Source: DASVEG01 sp035540495
Lineage (GTDB): Bacteria; Actinomycetota; Acidimicrobiia; Acidimicrobiales; CADCTF01
Direction of reading: 5' to 3'
Assembly: GCA_035540495.1 (NCBI GenBank)
Contig: DATLGL010000014.1
Location: 17,600-81,599 of the forward strand
DNA: 64,000 nucleotides
A program made the position numbers and the translations under genes. Within the stretch, counting starts at the first letter, position 1; each line of letters begins with the position of its first letter. Under the pieces are notes generated by a model, which had not been told where the DNA came from, made no database searches, and saw nothing but the letters and a program-made list of their open reading frames with translations. Of this stretch, positions 62,356 through 64,000 are shown in pieces.

Positions 62356-64000
62356 GTGGGGTCGTCGTTCCGGCGGATGGTGGCGTTCGTCGTCAGCGCG
62401 CTCGTCGCCGCGCTCGCGGGCACGGCCGTCGGCCCGGGCGCGCCCGCGGCGGCCGTCCCCCTCAGCGCAGACGCTCCGTGGGATCCGACCACCGTTCTCG
62501 TCAAGCTGACGCCGTCGGCACGAGGCGAGATCGCAGCGGTCGCCCGCGCGCACGGCGCCCGCGCCGGCGAGCCGTTGGGCGGCGATGCCTTCGAGGTGGC
62601 CACGAACGGGCGATCGGTCGCCGAACTGCGGCGCGCTCTCGGGCGCGACGCACGGGTCGAGTACGTCGAGCCGAACTACATCCGCCGCGCGACCGCGGTC
62701 GCTCCACCGAACGACCCGCACTACACACACCAAGACGAGCTCCGCTTCGCCCGGCTGCCGCAGGCGTGGGACGTCGCCGAAGGCGCTCCCTCGATCAAGG
62801 TCGCGGTGCTCGACACCGGGGCCGACTTCGCGCACCCAGACCTCCTCGGCACGGTGCTTCCCGGCTACGACTTCGTCGGCAACGACGACCCCAATCCCGA
62901 TGACGAGTCATCGTCGAGCCACGGGACGCTCGTCGCCGGCGTGATCGGCGCCCGCACGGGCAACGCGGTCGGAATCGCAGGCGGCGCGTATCGCACCACC
63001 GTCCTCGCCGTGCGGGTGCTCGACCAGAACGGCGCTGGGCGCGACAGTGACATCGCGCAGGGGATCCGTTGGGCAGCCGACAACGCGCACGTGATGAACC
63101 TCTCCCTCGGCGGTCCGTTCTCGAGCCGGACGCTGACCGATGCGATCAGCTACGCCCGCTCGAAGGACGTCGTCGTCGTCGCCAGCGCGGGCAACTCCGG
63201 CTCGTCGGAGCCGCAGTACCCCGCCGCGGCGGCGGGCGTCATCGCCGTGGGCGCGACCGATCCGGCCGGGCGCACCACCTGGTTCTCGCAGCACGGGCCG
63301 TGGGTCGACATCACGGCTGTCGGCGTCTACGTCCGGTCGACGACTCGGCACGACGGGTTCGACGACGCGTTCGGCACGTCGTTCTCCGGTCCGCAGGTCG
63401 CGGCGGCTGCGGCGCTCGTTCGTCAGCAGAACCCGTCGTGGAAGGCGGACGACGTGGCGGCCCGCCTGTTCGCGACCGCCCGCGATGCCGGTCCCGCAGG
63501 CAAGGACGACTTCTACGGTCACGGCATCGTCGACGCGTTCGCTGCGGTCAGCGGGTCGGTGCCGACGCAGTCGCCGCTACCACCGGCTCCGGGCGACGGC
63601 TACGAGCCCAACTCGACGGCTGCTACGGCCACGCCCATCGCTCTGTCTCGATCGGTGTCGGCGACCATCGCGCCCGAAGGCGACGTCGACTGGTTCGCCG
63701 TCGACGTGGGCGGTGCGGGGACGATCACGGCGGGGGTGTCGCCTCCGTCACGCCTCTCGACCGGGTTCCAGGGGATGAACCCGATCGTCCAGGTGTACAA
63801 CGCCGACGGCGGCACCCGGTTGTCGTTCGCAGACGATCGCGGGCTCCACGAGACCGAGACGACGTCGGCGTACGTGCCGTCGGCCGGCCGCTACCTCGTC
63901 CGGGTGAGCAACTTCGTCGGGTCGATCAGCGGAGGGCAGTACGCGCTCACCGTCGCGTTCGCGGCGGACGCCGCTTCCGCGACCCCCGCGGAGGCGGGGT
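62356..64000 (+). CDS. Subtilisin-like S8 protease, partial (3' end outside window)
   Basis: At least 548 residues from GTG 62356 (or ATG 62377). Signal peptide (V-A-F-V-V-S-A-L-V-A-A-L-A), a fervidolysin-like prodomain ending V-E-Y-V-E-P-N-Y, then a complete triad: D153 (VLDTG), H189 (SSHGTLVAG) and S342 (GTSFSGP). After a proline linker a C-terminal pre-peptidase-like beta domain follows (Y-E-P-N-S-T-A-A-T-A-T-P). The end lies outside the window. 27 nt after livF but functionally unrelated. Confidence 0.88.
   Translation, partial: MGSSFRRMVAFVVSALVAALAGTAVGPGAPAAAVPLSADAPWDPTTVLVKLTPSARGEIAAVARAHGARAGEPLGGDAFEVATNGRSVAELRRALGRDARVEYVEPNYIRRATAVAPPNDPHYTHQDELRFARLPQAWDVAEGAPSIKVAVLDTGADFAHPDLLGTVLPGYDFVGNDDPNPDDESSSSHGTLVAGVIGARTGNAVGIAGGAYRTTVLAVRVLDQNGAGRDSDIAQGIRWAADNAHVMNLSLGGPFSSRTLTDAISYARSKDVVVVASAGNSGSSEPQYPAAAAGVIAVGATDPAGRTTWFSQHGPWVDITAVGVYVRSTTRHDGFDDAFGTSFSGPQVAAAAALVRQQNPSWKADDVAARLFATARDAGPAGKDDFYGHGIVDAFAAVSGSVPTQSPLPPAPGDGYEPNSTAATATPIALSRSVSATIAPEGDVDWFAVDVGGAGTITAGVSPPSRLSTGFQGMNPIVQVYNADGGTRLSFADDRGLHETETTSAYVPSAGRYLVRVSNFVGSISGGQYALTVAFAADAASATPAEAG

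Overview
The window is chromosomal DNA of a high-GC actinobacterium. The DUF222/HNH endonuclease, six tandem 42-residue GYW-L-V-A...DGG repeats, DUF4012, DUF305, AbiEi/DUF559 and non-canonical LAATG-type cell-surface tails, together with frequent GTG/TTG starts, point to the class Acidimicrobiia (Ilumatobacter-like). This placement is inferred from gene content only. No tRNA, rRNA, CRISPR array, insertion sequence or phage gene was seen. The left end (a family 2 glycosyltransferase) and right end (a subtilisin-like protease) are cut by the window.

1-8.9 kb is a surface polysaccharide locus. A leftward, fully overlapping six-gene operon encodes glycosyltransferases, a methyltransferase and a Wzm/Wzt-type ABC exporter. 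Divergent from it are a Wzz/BY-kinase-like chain-length protein and a WcaJ-type initiating sugar-phosphate transferase. Base composition drops in the distal genes and in the C-terminal half of the exporter ATPase, suggesting a replaced glycan-specific segment.

8.9-25.5 kb holds envelope and accessory genes: a NERD protein, a DUF4012 membrane protein, several secreted or surface-anchored proteins (an IPT-like protein, the 42-residue repeat protein, a threonine/proline-linker protein, a type-3 thrombospondin-like Ca-binding protein, a two-repeat LAATG protein), an HNH nuclease, a TPR protein, an ODP-type diiron protein, and an LVIVD protein next to DUF305.

25.5-42.7 kb is rich in signalling and c-di-GMP features. 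A subtilisin-like protease with 17 WTGTS-type repeats is followed after 3 nt by a GAF-GGDEF-EAL protein. A four-gene secreted/lipoprotein cluster, a sensor kinase, and OmpR, NarL and stand-alone response regulators follow. At 36.03-36.11 kb lies a clear c-di-GMP-I (GEMM) riboswitch with a terminator-like platform. It precedes a secreted HEFGH zinc metallopeptidase, which converges on a large secreted SdrD-like protein. This resembles in outline the c-di-GMP-controlled protease/adhesin pair of Clostridioides difficile and is the most interesting system here.

42.6-57 kb is nitrogen metabolism (amtB-glnK-glnD, and a stand-alone gltB without gltD) interspersed with a CoA-disulfide-reductase-like flavoprotein, an AbiEi-like protein, small hypotheticals, and an AlaX-LarE-NIL operon. 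57-62.3 kb is a complete branched-chain amino-acid ABC transporter (livKHMGF); livH appears to lack a standard start codon. On its left flank is an S8 protease that has lost the catalytic-serine segment. On its right flank is an intact S8 protease.
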